NCBI GenBank assembly: GCA_003538135.1
Contig: DPOR01000013.1
Span: forward strand, 320,118 to 384,117
Length of the DNA: 64,000 nucleotides
Direction: 5' to 3'
DNA from: Oscillospiraceae bacterium
GTDB taxonomy: Bacteria > Bacillota > Clostridia > Oscillospirales > Acutalibacteraceae
The translations under genes and the position numbers were made by a program. The first letter of the stretch is position 1. Each line of letters opens with the position of its first letter. Of this stretch, positions 32,039 through 40,366 are shown in pieces. The notes beneath the pieces were generated by a model. That model saw nothing but the letters and a program-made list of their open reading frames with translations, searched no databases and was not told the DNA's origin.

Positions 32039-32818
32039 CTATTCCGTTTTCGTTCCGTTCAATTTATTGACAAAATCCGACGGTTTTACGGTCATTTCCG
32101 CCCACGCGGGTCTGAATCCGCTTTTTATCGCGTTTCCCGCAGACTTGATGTTTGACCATGCACAGCAGTAAAACGGTACTTTTCCGCACGCTGTGATCTC
32201 TAAAGCCAGTCTGCTTGTCAATGCGGCGGCAACGCCCTGTCTGCGATATTCCGGCAGAACATCAACCCCTATCTGCCACATCGTATCACAATCTGCGGAA
32301 GCACCCGCAAGCCCTATCAGACGATTGCCGTCATATGCGCCGACGCACAGTACATCTAAGCTTTTCCTGTCGGCGCACAGAGCGTTGTTCCACTGTGACG
32401 CATACAAAGCGTTGAAGTCATCGGGATACATCACCCGAAGCTCATATCGGCACGAAAGCTCACGCAGTATATCCATGCGCGGCAGAAAGTACTCCGCCAT
32501 GAAGCAAATTCGCATACCGTATGATTGAAAGGCATCGTTTAGGATGTGCAAATTCGGCGTTTCAAAGCAGTGTTCGGGTGCGAAGCGGTTTATATATGAC
32601 TTCACGATATCCTTGTATTTCATGTCAACGGACGCGACAACATTATTTCCGTAGGACACAAGGTTGCATATAAACGGGAGATTTAAATATCTGCGCGCAT
32701 CAGGGCTTACAGTAGATTCGACAATAATATTTTGGCTCTTTTTGAAGTCCTCGGGCGCACAGCCGAGGTCTGTTGCGGATTGAGCCATGGCAACAGAAAT
32801 AATTTTGCTGTTATTCAT
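32039..32818 (-). CDS. GNAT-family N-acetyltransferase
   Basis: 259 aa from ATG 32818 (a TTG at 32845 in the same frame lies in the previous gene's terminator). The C-terminal half has the acetyl-CoA binding motif VGAYDGNRLIGLAGASADCDTMWQIGVDVLPEYRRQGVAAALTSRLA, with the R/Q-x-x-G-x-A loop RRQGVA, then a SAGNAIKSGFRPA end typical of GNAT enzymes. The N-terminal half is less conserved and probably a second, degenerate GNAT-like fold. Substrate unknown. Separated from the aryl-acid operon by a terminator. Confidence 0.8.
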   Translation of the reverse strand: MNNSKIISVAMAQSATDLGCAPEDFKKSQNIIVESTVSPDARRYLNLPFICNLVSYGNNVVASVDMKYKDIVKSYINRFAPEHCFETPNLHILNDAFQSYGMRICFMAEYFLPRMDILRELSCRYELRVMYPDDFNALYASQWNNALCADRKSLDVLCVGAYDGNRLIGLAGASADCDTMWQIGVDVLPEYRRQGVAAALTSRLALEITACGKVPFYCCAWSNIKSAGNAIKSGFRPAWAEMTVKPSDFVNKLNGTKTE

Positions 32819-32845
32819 CAGTAAAATCCTGTCTTTGAAATACAA

Positions 32846-32872
32846 ACGCCCCTGATTTTCGGTCAGAGGCGT
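32846..32872 (-). terminator. Terminator of the aryl-acid operon
   Basis: On the - strand acgcctctga / tcaggggcgt, 7-nt loop, T-rich tail, 9 nt past the ACT gene's stop. Confidence 0.8.
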
Positions 32873-32880
32873 TAAATATT

Positions 32881-33312
32881 TTATTTCTTGAAGATATCGT
32901 CCTGCTCAATAAGCTCGATTCCCGCGCCCTTGAGTATCTCGGAAGCCTTGTCGTTATCCTCAACTCTGATGATAACATAGGCATTGCCGACAGAGGGCGT
33001 GATAAACGCATAGGCATATTCAACGCTTATCTGCTCGTCGGAAAGCACCTTGATAGCGCGCGCAAGTCCGCCGGGCTCATCGGGAATGATTATGCCGAGA
33101 ACCTGCGTCGCGGAGGCGGTCATACCCTCGCTTCTGAGCGCTTCAACAGCGGCCTTTGGGTCGTTGACTATAAGGCGGAGAATGCCGTAGTCCGAGGTAT
33201 CCGCAACGGAAAGAGCGCGGATATCAATGCTGTTTTTTGCGAGAACCGCCGTTATATCGGCGAGTCTGCCGGGTCTGTTTTCGACAAAAACCGAAATCTG
33301 ACTGATTGCCAT
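32881..33312 (-). CDS. Tandem ACT-domain protein
   Basis: 143 aa made of two ACT domains (about 3-68: QISVFVENRPGRLADITAVLAKNSIDIRALSV; and 71-137: VLGIIIPDEPGGLARAIKVLSDEQISVEYAYA). ACT domains bind amino acids and act allosterically. As the last gene of an operon for aryl-pyruvate oxidation and CoA-ligation it is probably an aromatic-amino-acid sensor for the pathway; such proteins often neighbour paaK in anaerobes. AAAGGAGG precedes the ATG. Confidence 0.85.
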   Translation of the reverse strand: MAISQISVFVENRPGRLADITAVLAKNSIDIRALSVADTSDYGILRLIVNDPKAAVEALRSEGMTASATQVLGIIIPDEPGGLARAIKVLSDEQISVEYAYAFITPSVGNAYVIIRVEDNDKASEILKGAGIELIEQDDIFKK

Positions 33313-33326
33313 TTGATTTTCCTCCT

Positions 33327-34628
33327 TTATATTTTTCTGTTATCAATAACTCTCGAAGCCTTGCCTTCGTAGCGCGGCAGAGAGTGCGGTTCAACAAGAC
33401 GTACCTTTGCGGAGACGCCGAGGACGGACTGCATGGCACCGCAAATCTCCTTCTCCTTGGCCTCAATCTGTCTGACCGAGTCGGAGAACATATTATCGGA
33501 CATTTCAATGCATACGGTCATTATGTCAAGATTATTTGCTCTGTCAACTATAATCTGATAATTCGGAGCCATACCGAGTGAAAGAATGACGTGCTCGACC
33601 TGAGCCGGGAAAACGTTGACTCCGCGGATAATGAGCATATCGTCGCTCCTGCCCTTGGGTCTGAGCATCTTGACAAGCGTTCTGCCGCAGGCACATTTTT
33701 CGTGCGTTATCGCGGAAATATCGCGGGTTCTGTATCTGAGAAGCGGAAGCGCTTCCTTGCCTATGCAGGTGAATACGAGCTCGCCGTATTCGCCGTCGGG
33801 CAACGGCTTGAGAGTCACGGGATCGACTATCTCGGGATAGAAATAATCCTCGCATATATGCATTCCGCTCTGCTCGCAGCATTCAAATGCAACGCCGGGA
33901 CCCGCTATCTCGGAGAGGCCATATATATCATATGCCTTGATTTTGAGCATATTTTCAAGCTGTGTGCGCATATTTTCGCTCCACGGCTCGGCACCGAAAA
34001 TACCTATTCTAAGCGGCAAATCGGCGGGATCGATATTCATTTCGTTGAGCGTTTCTGCGATAAACAGAGCGTATGACGGAGTACAGCAGAGCACATTTGA
34101 GCCAAAATCCTGAAGAATCTGCACCTGACGCTTTGTGTTGCCGGAGGACACGGGAATAGCCGTTGCGCCGAGCTTCTCCGCGCCGTAATGAATACCCATA
34201 CCGCCCGTGAAAAGTCCGTAGCCGTAGGAGACGTGGATGTAGTCCGAGGGCGTTGTGCCCGCAGCGGTAAGGGCTCTTGCCGCGCACTCCGACCAGCGGT
34301 CTATATCGCCTCTCGTGTAGCCGACAACAGTCTGCTTTCCGGTCGTTCCGGACGAGGCGTGAACTCTGACAAGCTCCTCTCTCGGCACGGCAAAAAGTCC
34401 GAACGGATAGTGATCTCTGAGATCTTGCTTTATGGTAAAGGGCAGCTTGCCGATATCGTCTATAGAATGTATGTCCTCGGGCTTGAGACCCATTTCGTCA
34501 AACTTTGCTTTGTAAAACGGAATGTTCTCATAGCATCTTTTTACGGTTTTTATCAGTCTTGCGCTCTGTATTGCGTGCAGATAATCGCGCGACGCTGTCT
34601 CAATTTCAGGGCTGAAATACTTTGCCAT
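33327..34628 (-). CDS. paaK: Phenylacetate--CoA ligase (copy 2)
   Basis: 433 aa, normal length. AMP-forming ligase with P-loop VHASSGTTGKQTVVGYT near 87-103, the YGLSEIAGPGVAFEC adenylation motif near 236-250, and the hinge/C-terminal GRSDDMLIIRGVNVFPAQVE near 325-344. Ligates an aryl-acetate to CoA at the cost of ATP, or runs in reverse to make ATP from the aryl-acetyl-CoA produced by IorAB. Homologous to the copy at 37022-38326; the two flank iorAB. AAAGGAGATATG precedes the ATG. Confidence 0.93.
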   Translation of the reverse strand: MAKYFSPEIETASRDYLHAIQSARLIKTVKRCYENIPFYKAKFDEMGLKPEDIHSIDDIGKLPFTIKQDLRDHYPFGLFAVPREELVRVHASSGTTGKQTVVGYTRGDIDRWSECAARALTAAGTTPSDYIHVSYGYGLFTGGMGIHYGAEKLGATAIPVSSGNTKRQVQILQDFGSNVLCCTPSYALFIAETLNEMNIDPADLPLRIGIFGAEPWSENMRTQLENMLKIKAYDIYGLSEIAGPGVAFECCEQSGMHICEDYFYPEIVDPVTLKPLPDGEYGELVFTCIGKEALPLLRYRTRDISAITHEKCACGRTLVKMLRPKGRSDDMLIIRGVNVFPAQVEHVILSLGMAPNYQIIVDRANNLDIMTVCIEMSDNMFSDSVRQIEAKEKEICGAMQSVLGVSAKVRLVEPHSLPRYEGKASRVIDNRKI

Positions 34629-34671
34629 CGTATCATATCTCCTTTTGCTGACTGTCTGCCTTTAATGCGTT

Positions 34672-35256
34672 TCAGCAGCTTTTTTCGTGCTCATAGCCGA
34701 GGCGGAACGCCTCAAGGTTCATATCGAGGAACTTTTCGGGCACTGTGTTCCTTATGGCGTTTGTCCAGGTTTCGTAGCTTAATTGCATATGGCTCGCCAT
34801 GGCGCCTATGAGAACAACATTTACTGCCTTTGCCGAGCCCGCCTTGACGGCGAGCGACAGCGCGTCAAGCTCTATCATAGAAGCTCCCGCCGCTTTTATT
34901 GCCTCTGATATGTTCTGAGGATACTCGGCCGCACCGGTTATGACCGGCATGGGGTCAATGCACTGGTCATTTACGACCAGCTTGCCGTCGGGCTTGAGGA
35001 AGCTGAGCCATCTTGCGGCCTCGAGCTTTTCAAATGCGAGAATTATATCGGCTTCGCCCTGCTCTATCGTGGGCGAAAAAACCTCGTCGCCGTATTTGAC
35101 ATATGTAACGACGGAGCCGCCGCGCTGGCTCATTCCGTGTATCTCGGAGACCTTGACCTCATATCCGCTGTCTATGAGTGCGCTGCCGAGCAGTCTGCTC
35201 GCAAGCAGAGTACCCTGGCCGCCGACGCCGACTATCATAATTGATTTAACTGCCAT
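34672..35256 (-). CDS. iorB: Indolepyruvate oxidoreductase subunit beta
   Basis: 194 aa, the small gamma-type subunit of 2-oxoacid:ferredoxin oxidoreductases: SIMIVGVGGQGTLLASRLLG near 4-23, EIHGMSQRGGSVVTYVKYG near 38-56. With IorA it oxidatively decarboxylates aryl-pyruvates (from Trp, Phe, Tyr transamination) to aryl-acetyl-CoA, reducing ferredoxin. Start ATG 35256 with AAAGGGG. Sixteen nt after iorA. Confidence 0.93.
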   Translation of the reverse strand: MAVKSIMIVGVGGQGTLLASRLLGSALIDSGYEVKVSEIHGMSQRGGSVVTYVKYGDEVFSPTIEQGEADIILAFEKLEAARWLSFLKPDGKLVVNDQCIDPMPVITGAAEYPQNISEAIKAAGASMIELDALSLAVKAGSAKAVNVVLIGAMASHMQLSYETWTNAIRNTVPEKFLDMNLEAFRLGYEHEKSC

Positions 35257-35272
35257 TTCTCTCGCCCCTTTC

Positions 35273-37006
35273 TTATTCTATCGCACCGAATTTGCAAAGC
35301 TGCTTGCAGACATCGCAGCCGACGCAAAGGGTGAAATCAATGTGAGCCTTGCCCTCTTTCATGCTTATAGCGGGGCAGCCGATCTTCATGCACATCTTGC
35401 AGGAGGCGCACTTGTCGGTATTGACCTTGACGGGAGGCTTGGTTTTAACGTATTTGAGGAGCACGCAGGGACGGCGGGATATAACGACCGACGGCTCGTC
35501 CGCTTCAAGCTCTTCTTTTATTGCTTTTTCGGTTGCGGCAAGATCGTAAGGATCAACGACGACAACGCGGTTTATGCCGACTGCATGGGCAAGAGCCTCA
35601 AGGCTGACGGCAGTTGTCGGGTCGCCTTTTATGGTCAGGCCGGTAGTCGGGTTCTGCTGATGTCCGGTCATGCCGGTGATGCTGTTATCAAGGACGATAA
35701 CAACGGAATTGCTCTGATTGTATGCGATGTTTATAAGACCGGTGACACCCGAATGAATGAATGTCGAGTCGCCTATAACCGCTACGCGCTTGTGGCTGCC
35801 GGATTCGTCAGCCTTGTTCATGCCGTGAAGCGCGGAGACCGATGCGCCCATACATATGCAGGTGTCCATCATGCCGAGAGGCGCCATAGAGCCGAGCGTG
35901 TAGCAGCCGATATCGCCGCTGACATTGACCTTGAGCTTCTTGAGGGCATAGAACAGACCTCTGTGCGGGCATCCGGCGCAGAGCACGGGCGGACGCGCGG
36001 GAACATCTATATCCGCCTTGAGATAACTGTTTTCTTCGCCGAGAATGACCTTCTTTATCATGCTCTGCGAATACTCGCCCAGGAGTGTAAACTGCTCTTT
36101 ACCGATAACATTTATTCCGATCTTGCGGCAGTGATCCTCTATGTAGGGGTCGAGCTCTTCTATGACATAGACTTTTTCGCACTCTGCGGCAAAGTCGCGG
36201 AGCAGCTTCTCAGGCAGCGGATAGAGGCAGCCGAGCTTGAGATAAGAAGCCTTGTCGCCGAGGGCTTCCTTGGCATACTGATAGGCAATGCCGCCTGTGA
36301 TAATGCCGATTTTTTTGTCGTTGTATTCTATCTTGTTGACACCGAGGTCAATCGCTTCGCTCTCGCCCCATGCGGTAAGAGCCTTGGTTCTCTCCTCGAC
36401 TATAACGTGCTTTTTCTTTGCCATAGCGGGCATCATAACGTATTTCTGAGTGTCTTTAACATACTCCTTGAGCCCGTTGTCGACTCTCTCCCCTACCTCA
36501 ACAAGGCTGCGGGAATGGGAGATTCTTGTTGTGAGTCTGATTATGACCGGAGTGTCGTAGCGCTCGGAAATATCATATGCGAGCTTTGTAAAAGAGAGAC
36601 ATTCCTGAGAATCCGCGGGCTCGAGCATCGGTATTTTGGAGGCCTTTGCATAGTTTCGCGAATCCTGCTCGTTCTGCGACGAATGCATACCCGGGTCGTC
36701 CGCAACGACTATGACCATACCGGCATTTACGCCCGTATATGAGAGCGTAAACAGCGGATCGGCGGCGACATTCAGACCGACGTGCTTCATGCCGCAGAAG
36801 GAACGCGCTCCGGCTATGGCTGCACCGCCGGCAGTCTCCATGGCGACTTTCTCGTTGGGAGCCCATTCGCAGTATATTTCATCATATTTGGCCGCACTCT
36901 CCGTCACTTCGGTGCTCGGAGTACCGGGATAGCTCGATGCCACGCGGCATCCGGCTTCGTAAAGACCTCTTGCGACGGCCTCGTTTCCTAAAAATAACTT
37001 TCTCAT
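35273..37006 (-). CDS. iorA: Indolepyruvate ferredoxin oxidoreductase subunit alpha
   Basis: 577 aa. Domain order: pyrimidine-binding part starting LFLGNEAVARGLYEAGCRVASSYPGTPSTEV, the ADDPGMHSSQNEQDSR block near 100-115, TPP-binding domain with GDIGCYTLGSMAPLGMMDTCICMG near 360 and GDSTFIHSGVTGL near 406, and a C-terminal ferredoxin domain with CASCKMCMKIGCP and CVGCDVCKQLCKFGAIE. Cytosolic, CoA- and TPP-dependent; feeds electrons to ferredoxin. Central gene of the aryl-acid operon. GGAGG precedes the ATG. Confidence 0.95.
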   Translation of the reverse strand: MRKLFLGNEAVARGLYEAGCRVASSYPGTPSTEVTESAAKYDEIYCEWAPNEKVAMETAGGAAIAGARSFCGMKHVGLNVAADPLFTLSYTGVNAGMVIVVADDPGMHSSQNEQDSRNYAKASKIPMLEPADSQECLSFTKLAYDISERYDTPVIIRLTTRISHSRSLVEVGERVDNGLKEYVKDTQKYVMMPAMAKKKHVIVEERTKALTAWGESEAIDLGVNKIEYNDKKIGIITGGIAYQYAKEALGDKASYLKLGCLYPLPEKLLRDFAAECEKVYVIEELDPYIEDHCRKIGINVIGKEQFTLLGEYSQSMIKKVILGEENSYLKADIDVPARPPVLCAGCPHRGLFYALKKLKVNVSGDIGCYTLGSMAPLGMMDTCICMGASVSALHGMNKADESGSHKRVAVIGDSTFIHSGVTGLINIAYNQSNSVVIVLDNSITGMTGHQQNPTTGLTIKGDPTTAVSLEALAHAVGINRVVVVDPYDLAATEKAIKEELEADEPSVVISRRPCVLLKYVKTKPPVKVNTDKCASCKMCMKIGCPAISMKEGKAHIDFTLCVGCDVCKQLCKFGAIE

Positions 37007-37021
37007 TATTTGCCTCCGGGT

Positions 37022-38326
37022 TTATTTCTTCTCGTTTCTCAAATCGACAACTCTGTGTGCCTTGCCTACAAATCTCTCGAGCGTTTTGGGTTCGAGGAGA
37101 CTGACCTTGCACTGTATGCCGAGGGTAGTCTGGAGATTGTGGATTATCTTTTTCTGAAGGCGTTCAATCTCGCCGTAGCTCTCAAGCAGAGATGCGTCGA
37201 TGAGCTCAACGCGGACTTCAAGGGTATCGGCAAAGCCCTCACGGCGCACAACGAGCTGATAGTTTGCGCCTATCTGCTCTGTGCCTATGAGCACGCTCTC
37301 GATCTGCGACGGGAATACATTTACGCCGCGTATCTTGAGCATATCGTCGCTCCTGCCCTTGACCTTGTCCATTCTGACTCCTGTTCTTCCGCATTTGCAG
37401 GGAGAATAGTTGAGCCTTGTAATATCGCGGGTTCTGTATCTGAGAAGAGGAATGCCCTCTTTAGTCAGCGTGGTTACGAGCAGCTCGCCCGTTTCGCCCT
37501 CTCCGAGAGGCTCGAGCGTTTCGGGGTTAACTATTTCGGGATAGAAATAATCCTCGCAGAAGTGGAGGCCGTCGCGCTCCTCGCATTCGCCGGATACACC
37601 GGGTCCCATGAGCTCGCTCATGCCGTAGTTATCGGTAGCGAAAAGTCCCCAGCCGTTTTCTATCTGAGTTCTCATCTCGGGCGTGCAGCCCTCGGAGCCG
37701 AGCAAGCCGAGGCGAAGCTTATAGTCGCTCATAGGATAGTCGAGCTCTTTTGCAACTTCGCACATATAAAGAGCATATGACGGGGTTGCGACAAGGGCGG
37801 TGGTGCCGAAATCGCGCATATACATCAGCGCCTTTTCGGTGTTTCCGCTCGAATTGGGAATAACGGTAGCGCCGAGCTTTTCAAGTCCGTAGTGAAGTCC
37901 GAGCGCGCCGGTGAACATACCGTAGCCGAACGAAATCTGAACTATATCCTCATCGGTGGCACCCGCCGCCGCGACGATACGCGCAACGCAGTCCGACCAG
38001 ATGTCAAGATCATGCTTGGTGTAGCCGACAACGGTGGGTTTTCCGGTCGTTCCGGAAGAAGCGTGAATACGCACCATATCCTTCATGGGCCTTGCAAACA
38101 GACCGAAGGGATAGTTGTCGCGCAAGTCGGCTTTCGTAGTCGGCGGTATATATTTTATATCGCTGAGACTCTTGATTTTGTCGGCGGTAACGCCCGCCTC
38201 ATCAAGCTTTTTTGTATAGAACGGTACATTTTTATAGCAATAGTCAACCGTCCATTTCAGTCTTTCGAGCTGCAGTGCTTCCAATTCACTGCGCTTCATT
38301 GTTTCGATTTCCTTTTGAAAAAACAT
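37022..38326 (-). CDS. paaK: Phenylacetate--CoA ligase (copy 1)
   Basis: 434 aa; adenylate-forming ligase with IHASSGTTGKPTVVGYTKHD near 90-109, NYGMSELMGPGVSGEC near 236-251 and KGRSDDMLKIRGVNVFPSQIE near 325-345. First gene of the paaK-iorA-iorB-paaK-ACT unit. Having two diverged ligases around one oxidoreductase suggests different aryl acids (phenylacetate, 4-hydroxyphenylacetate, indoleacetate) or opposite directions, but this is inference. GAGGGAG precedes ATG 38326. Confidence 0.93.
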   Translation of the reverse strand: MFFQKEIETMKRSELEALQLERLKWTVDYCYKNVPFYTKKLDEAGVTADKIKSLSDIKYIPPTTKADLRDNYPFGLFARPMKDMVRIHASSGTTGKPTVVGYTKHDLDIWSDCVARIVAAAGATDEDIVQISFGYGMFTGALGLHYGLEKLGATVIPNSSGNTEKALMYMRDFGTTALVATPSYALYMCEVAKELDYPMSDYKLRLGLLGSEGCTPEMRTQIENGWGLFATDNYGMSELMGPGVSGECEERDGLHFCEDYFYPEIVNPETLEPLGEGETGELLVTTLTKEGIPLLRYRTRDITRLNYSPCKCGRTGVRMDKVKGRSDDMLKIRGVNVFPSQIESVLIGTEQIGANYQLVVRREGFADTLEVRVELIDASLLESYGEIERLQKKIIHNLQTTLGIQCKVSLLEPKTLERFVGKAHRVVDLRNEKK

Positions 38327-38376
38327 CTTGAAATCTCCCTCTTTTATGATTCGACAGGGTACGCGAATTATTATAA

Positions 38377-38405
38377 ATTATACCACTGTTACTCTTTTTC
38401 GACAA
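38377..38405 (-). promoter_or_regulatory. Promoter of the aryl-acid operon
   Basis: On the - strand TTGTCG, 17 nt, TATAAT, about 50 nt before the first paaK; its -35 overlaps the end of the symporter gene. Confidence 0.55.
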
Positions 38406-39909
38406 TACCGTTGTAAAATAATTCGGTAATATTCTCATCCTCTTTGCCTGTTATCGCGCTGACGATGAAGCAGAGCGCGAGGGAAAGGAGCATAGCTATG
38501 CACGCGAAAAGCGGACCGAAACCCGCGAGAGATGCCGCTGTGACATTTTCGAGTCCGAACGCTGTGAATAACTTGCAGATTGCGGGAATTATCGCAACGC
38601 AGAAGCCTCCTATCATCGCCGCCCATGCCCCCTGTCTGTTCATGCGCTTCCAAAACAGCGCAACAACATACGGCGCGAGGAAAGAGCCGGAAATAATTCC
38701 CCATGAGTAGCTCATCATGTCGAGTATGGGCGTGTCGGTGTTGGCGACGACATAGGAGCAAATAATGAAAACGACGCAGAGAATTTTCGTGAGCGCGGTA
38801 ACTTTTTTCTCTTTCATCTCGGGCTTCAGCACGCTCTTTACAAAGTCCATGGAGAAGGTGGAGCTTGCTGTAAGCGTTATGGAGCAAAGGGTTGAAACCG
38901 ATGCGGCTATGAGCAGCACGAGCACGATTCCGAGCAGAATGTTCGGGAGGTTTGCAACCTTGAGCATATTGGGAACAATGTAGTCCTGAACGGGCTTTTT
39001 GAACGAAGCTATTTCGTCGGCAGTAAAGAATCTGTGGCAGAGCGAGCCGATAAAATATCCGCCTCCCGCAACGAGCAGGGCGAAAAATGTGGATATAACT
39101 ATGCCGCGCTTTGCCTGCTTGTCGTCTTTTATGCCGAAATATTTCTGTATCATCTGCGGCAGTCCCCATGTGCCGAAGCTGGTCATGAGAACGGTTGCGA
39201 TGAGCGACGCCGCAGCCTTAACTCCGAGCTTGGGAAGCCCCTGCGCCGAGTGAGCGTATTCTCTGAGCCCCTCGATTCCGCCGACTCTGTCGCAGCGGAT
39301 AACAAAGATTATAAGCAGCGTTATGCCGAACATCATAACAATGCCCTGAACAAAATCCGCGCGCGCCTGAACGAGATATCCTCCGAGCAGCAGCAGAACG
39401 GCTGCGAGCACCGCTATAATTATCATGCATATTTTGTCGTCTATCCCGAGCAGAACCTCCGCAACCGAGGCGAGGCCCTTATAGACCGAGGCCGAATACG
39501 GAATCATAAAAATAAATATGACCATGCAGGCGAATATTTTCATTGCGCGGCTGTTGTATCTCAGCTCAAAAAACTGAGGCATGGTTTTTATCTTCAGCCT
39601 GTTTGAAACATCGCGCGTTCTTCGGGCGAGCACTCGCCACGCGAGCCATGAGCCGAACACCGCGTTGCCTATTCCCGCGGCTATGCCCCAGAGACCGTAG
39701 TTGAGTCCCGTACCGCCGGCGTAGCCGACAAACATGACTGCCGAAAAGTATGCGGTGCCGTAAGAAAGCGCCGAAAGCCAAGCTCCGGCGTTTCTTCCGC
39801 CGACGGTCAAGTCGGCTATGCTCTTCGATTTGCGTCCCGATACAATTCCGATTATCATCATAACCGCAACATATACCGCGATAGTTATCCAGACTGTGGC
39901 GTTTTCCAT
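38389..39909 (-). CDS. Sodium:solute symporter (SSS family)
   Basis: 506 aa from ATG 39909; the frame is open to 39984, but that would run across the promoter-proximal leader. About 13 hydrophobic segments with the LeuT-fold start: ITIAVYVAVMMIIGIVSGRKSKSIADLTVGGRNAGAWLSALSYGTAYFSAVMFVGYAGG, where the Na-site helix 1 break is typical. SSS-family members import proline, pantothenate, sugars or monocarboxylates with sodium. It lies directly upstream of the aryl-acid operon, so an aromatic acid or amino acid is a possible substrate, but sequence does not show it. Confidence 0.85.
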   Translation of the reverse strand: MENATVWITIAVYVAVMMIIGIVSGRKSKSIADLTVGGRNAGAWLSALSYGTAYFSAVMFVGYAGGTGLNYGLWGIAAGIGNAVFGSWLAWRVLARRTRDVSNRLKIKTMPQFFELRYNSRAMKIFACMVIFIFMIPYSASVYKGLASVAEVLLGIDDKICMIIIAVLAAVLLLLGGYLVQARADFVQGIVMMFGITLLIIFVIRCDRVGGIEGLREYAHSAQGLPKLGVKAAASLIATVLMTSFGTWGLPQMIQKYFGIKDDKQAKRGIVISTFFALLVAGGGYFIGSLCHRFFTADEIASFKKPVQDYIVPNMLKVANLPNILLGIVLVLLIAASVSTLCSITLTASSTFSMDFVKSVLKPEMKEKKVTALTKILCVVFIICSYVVANTDTPILDMMSYSWGIISGSFLAPYVVALFWKRMNRQGAWAAMIGGFCVAIIPAICKLFTAFGLENVTAASLAGFGPLFACIAMLLSLALCFIVSAITGKEDENITELFYNGIVEKE

Positions 39910-39975
39910 CCTAAAATTTCCCGCTCCCTGTTGTTTTTGTGCTTTAAAGCTTTTACCTGATAAAGTGCAACGAAT

Positions 39976-40004
39976 ATAATACAATAAAAAGCGGCATTTG
40001 TCAA
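39976..40004 (-). promoter_or_regulatory. Consensus promoter of the symporter gene
   Basis: On the - strand TTGACA (39999-40004), 17 nt, TATTAT (39976-39981). Confidence 0.8.
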
Positions 40005-40020
40005 GCTGTTTTACGTTATT

Positions 40021-40320
40021 TTAAAAAGAATTAAATATATCTCTGAAGCCCCCGCTCTTTTTCGGCGGCGTGCAGCATTCCTGCCGTTTCAGACACACCA
40101 ATACGGTGTCTTCTCCTATTACTTTTATATCTTCCCAGCATATGCGAATATCCTCTCCCCGTCCGAGCAGTCCCAAGCATTTCGGCCTGCCGAACACGAT
40201 TATTGCCACAACTCTGCCCGAGCAGGTATCGACCTCGACATCCGACACGGGACCGAGTATATCGCCGTCCTTTTGATTTATGACCTGCTTGTTTCTCAGA
40301 TCCGTTACGCAGCAGTTCAA
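40021..40320 (-). CDS. YlmC/YmxH-family PRC-barrel sporulation protein
   Basis: 99 aa from TTG 40320, chosen because GGGGGTGA lies just upstream; a frame to 40377 would need starts inside the terminator stem. The sequence NCCVTDLRNKQVINQKDGDILGPVSDVEVDTCSGRVVAIIVFGR then GLLGRGEDIRICWEDIKVIGEDTVLV is the YlmC/YmxH PRC-barrel. The family is restricted to spore formers; exact role unknown. It follows sigE, so it may be a SigE-period gene. A Cys pair (ECC) follows near residue 82. Its Shine-Dalgarno is embedded in the sigE terminator. Confidence 0.8.
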   Translation of the reverse strand: MNCCVTDLRNKQVINQKDGDILGPVSDVEVDTCSGRVVAIIVFGRPKCLGLLGRGEDIRICWEDIKVIGEDTVLVCLKRQECCTPPKKSGGFRDIFNSF

Positions 40321-40357
40321 AAAAATCACCCCCAACGGCATTATATGCCGCCGAGGG
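40321..40357 (-). terminator. Terminator of sigE carrying the ylmC-like gene's Shine-Dalgarno
   Basis: On the - strand a 13-pair stem (40345-40357 with 40329-40341; three G-U pairs) and 3-nt loop is followed by seven T. The 3' arm ends GGGGG and continues TGA, the ribosome site of the TTG start at 40320, with the T run as spacer. Confidence 0.8.
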
Positions 40358-40366
40358 TGCGTAGAA

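Noticed and set aside
34940..36742. 600-codon open frame on the + strand
   Set aside because: Antisense to iorA/iorB; composition is a mirror of those genes.
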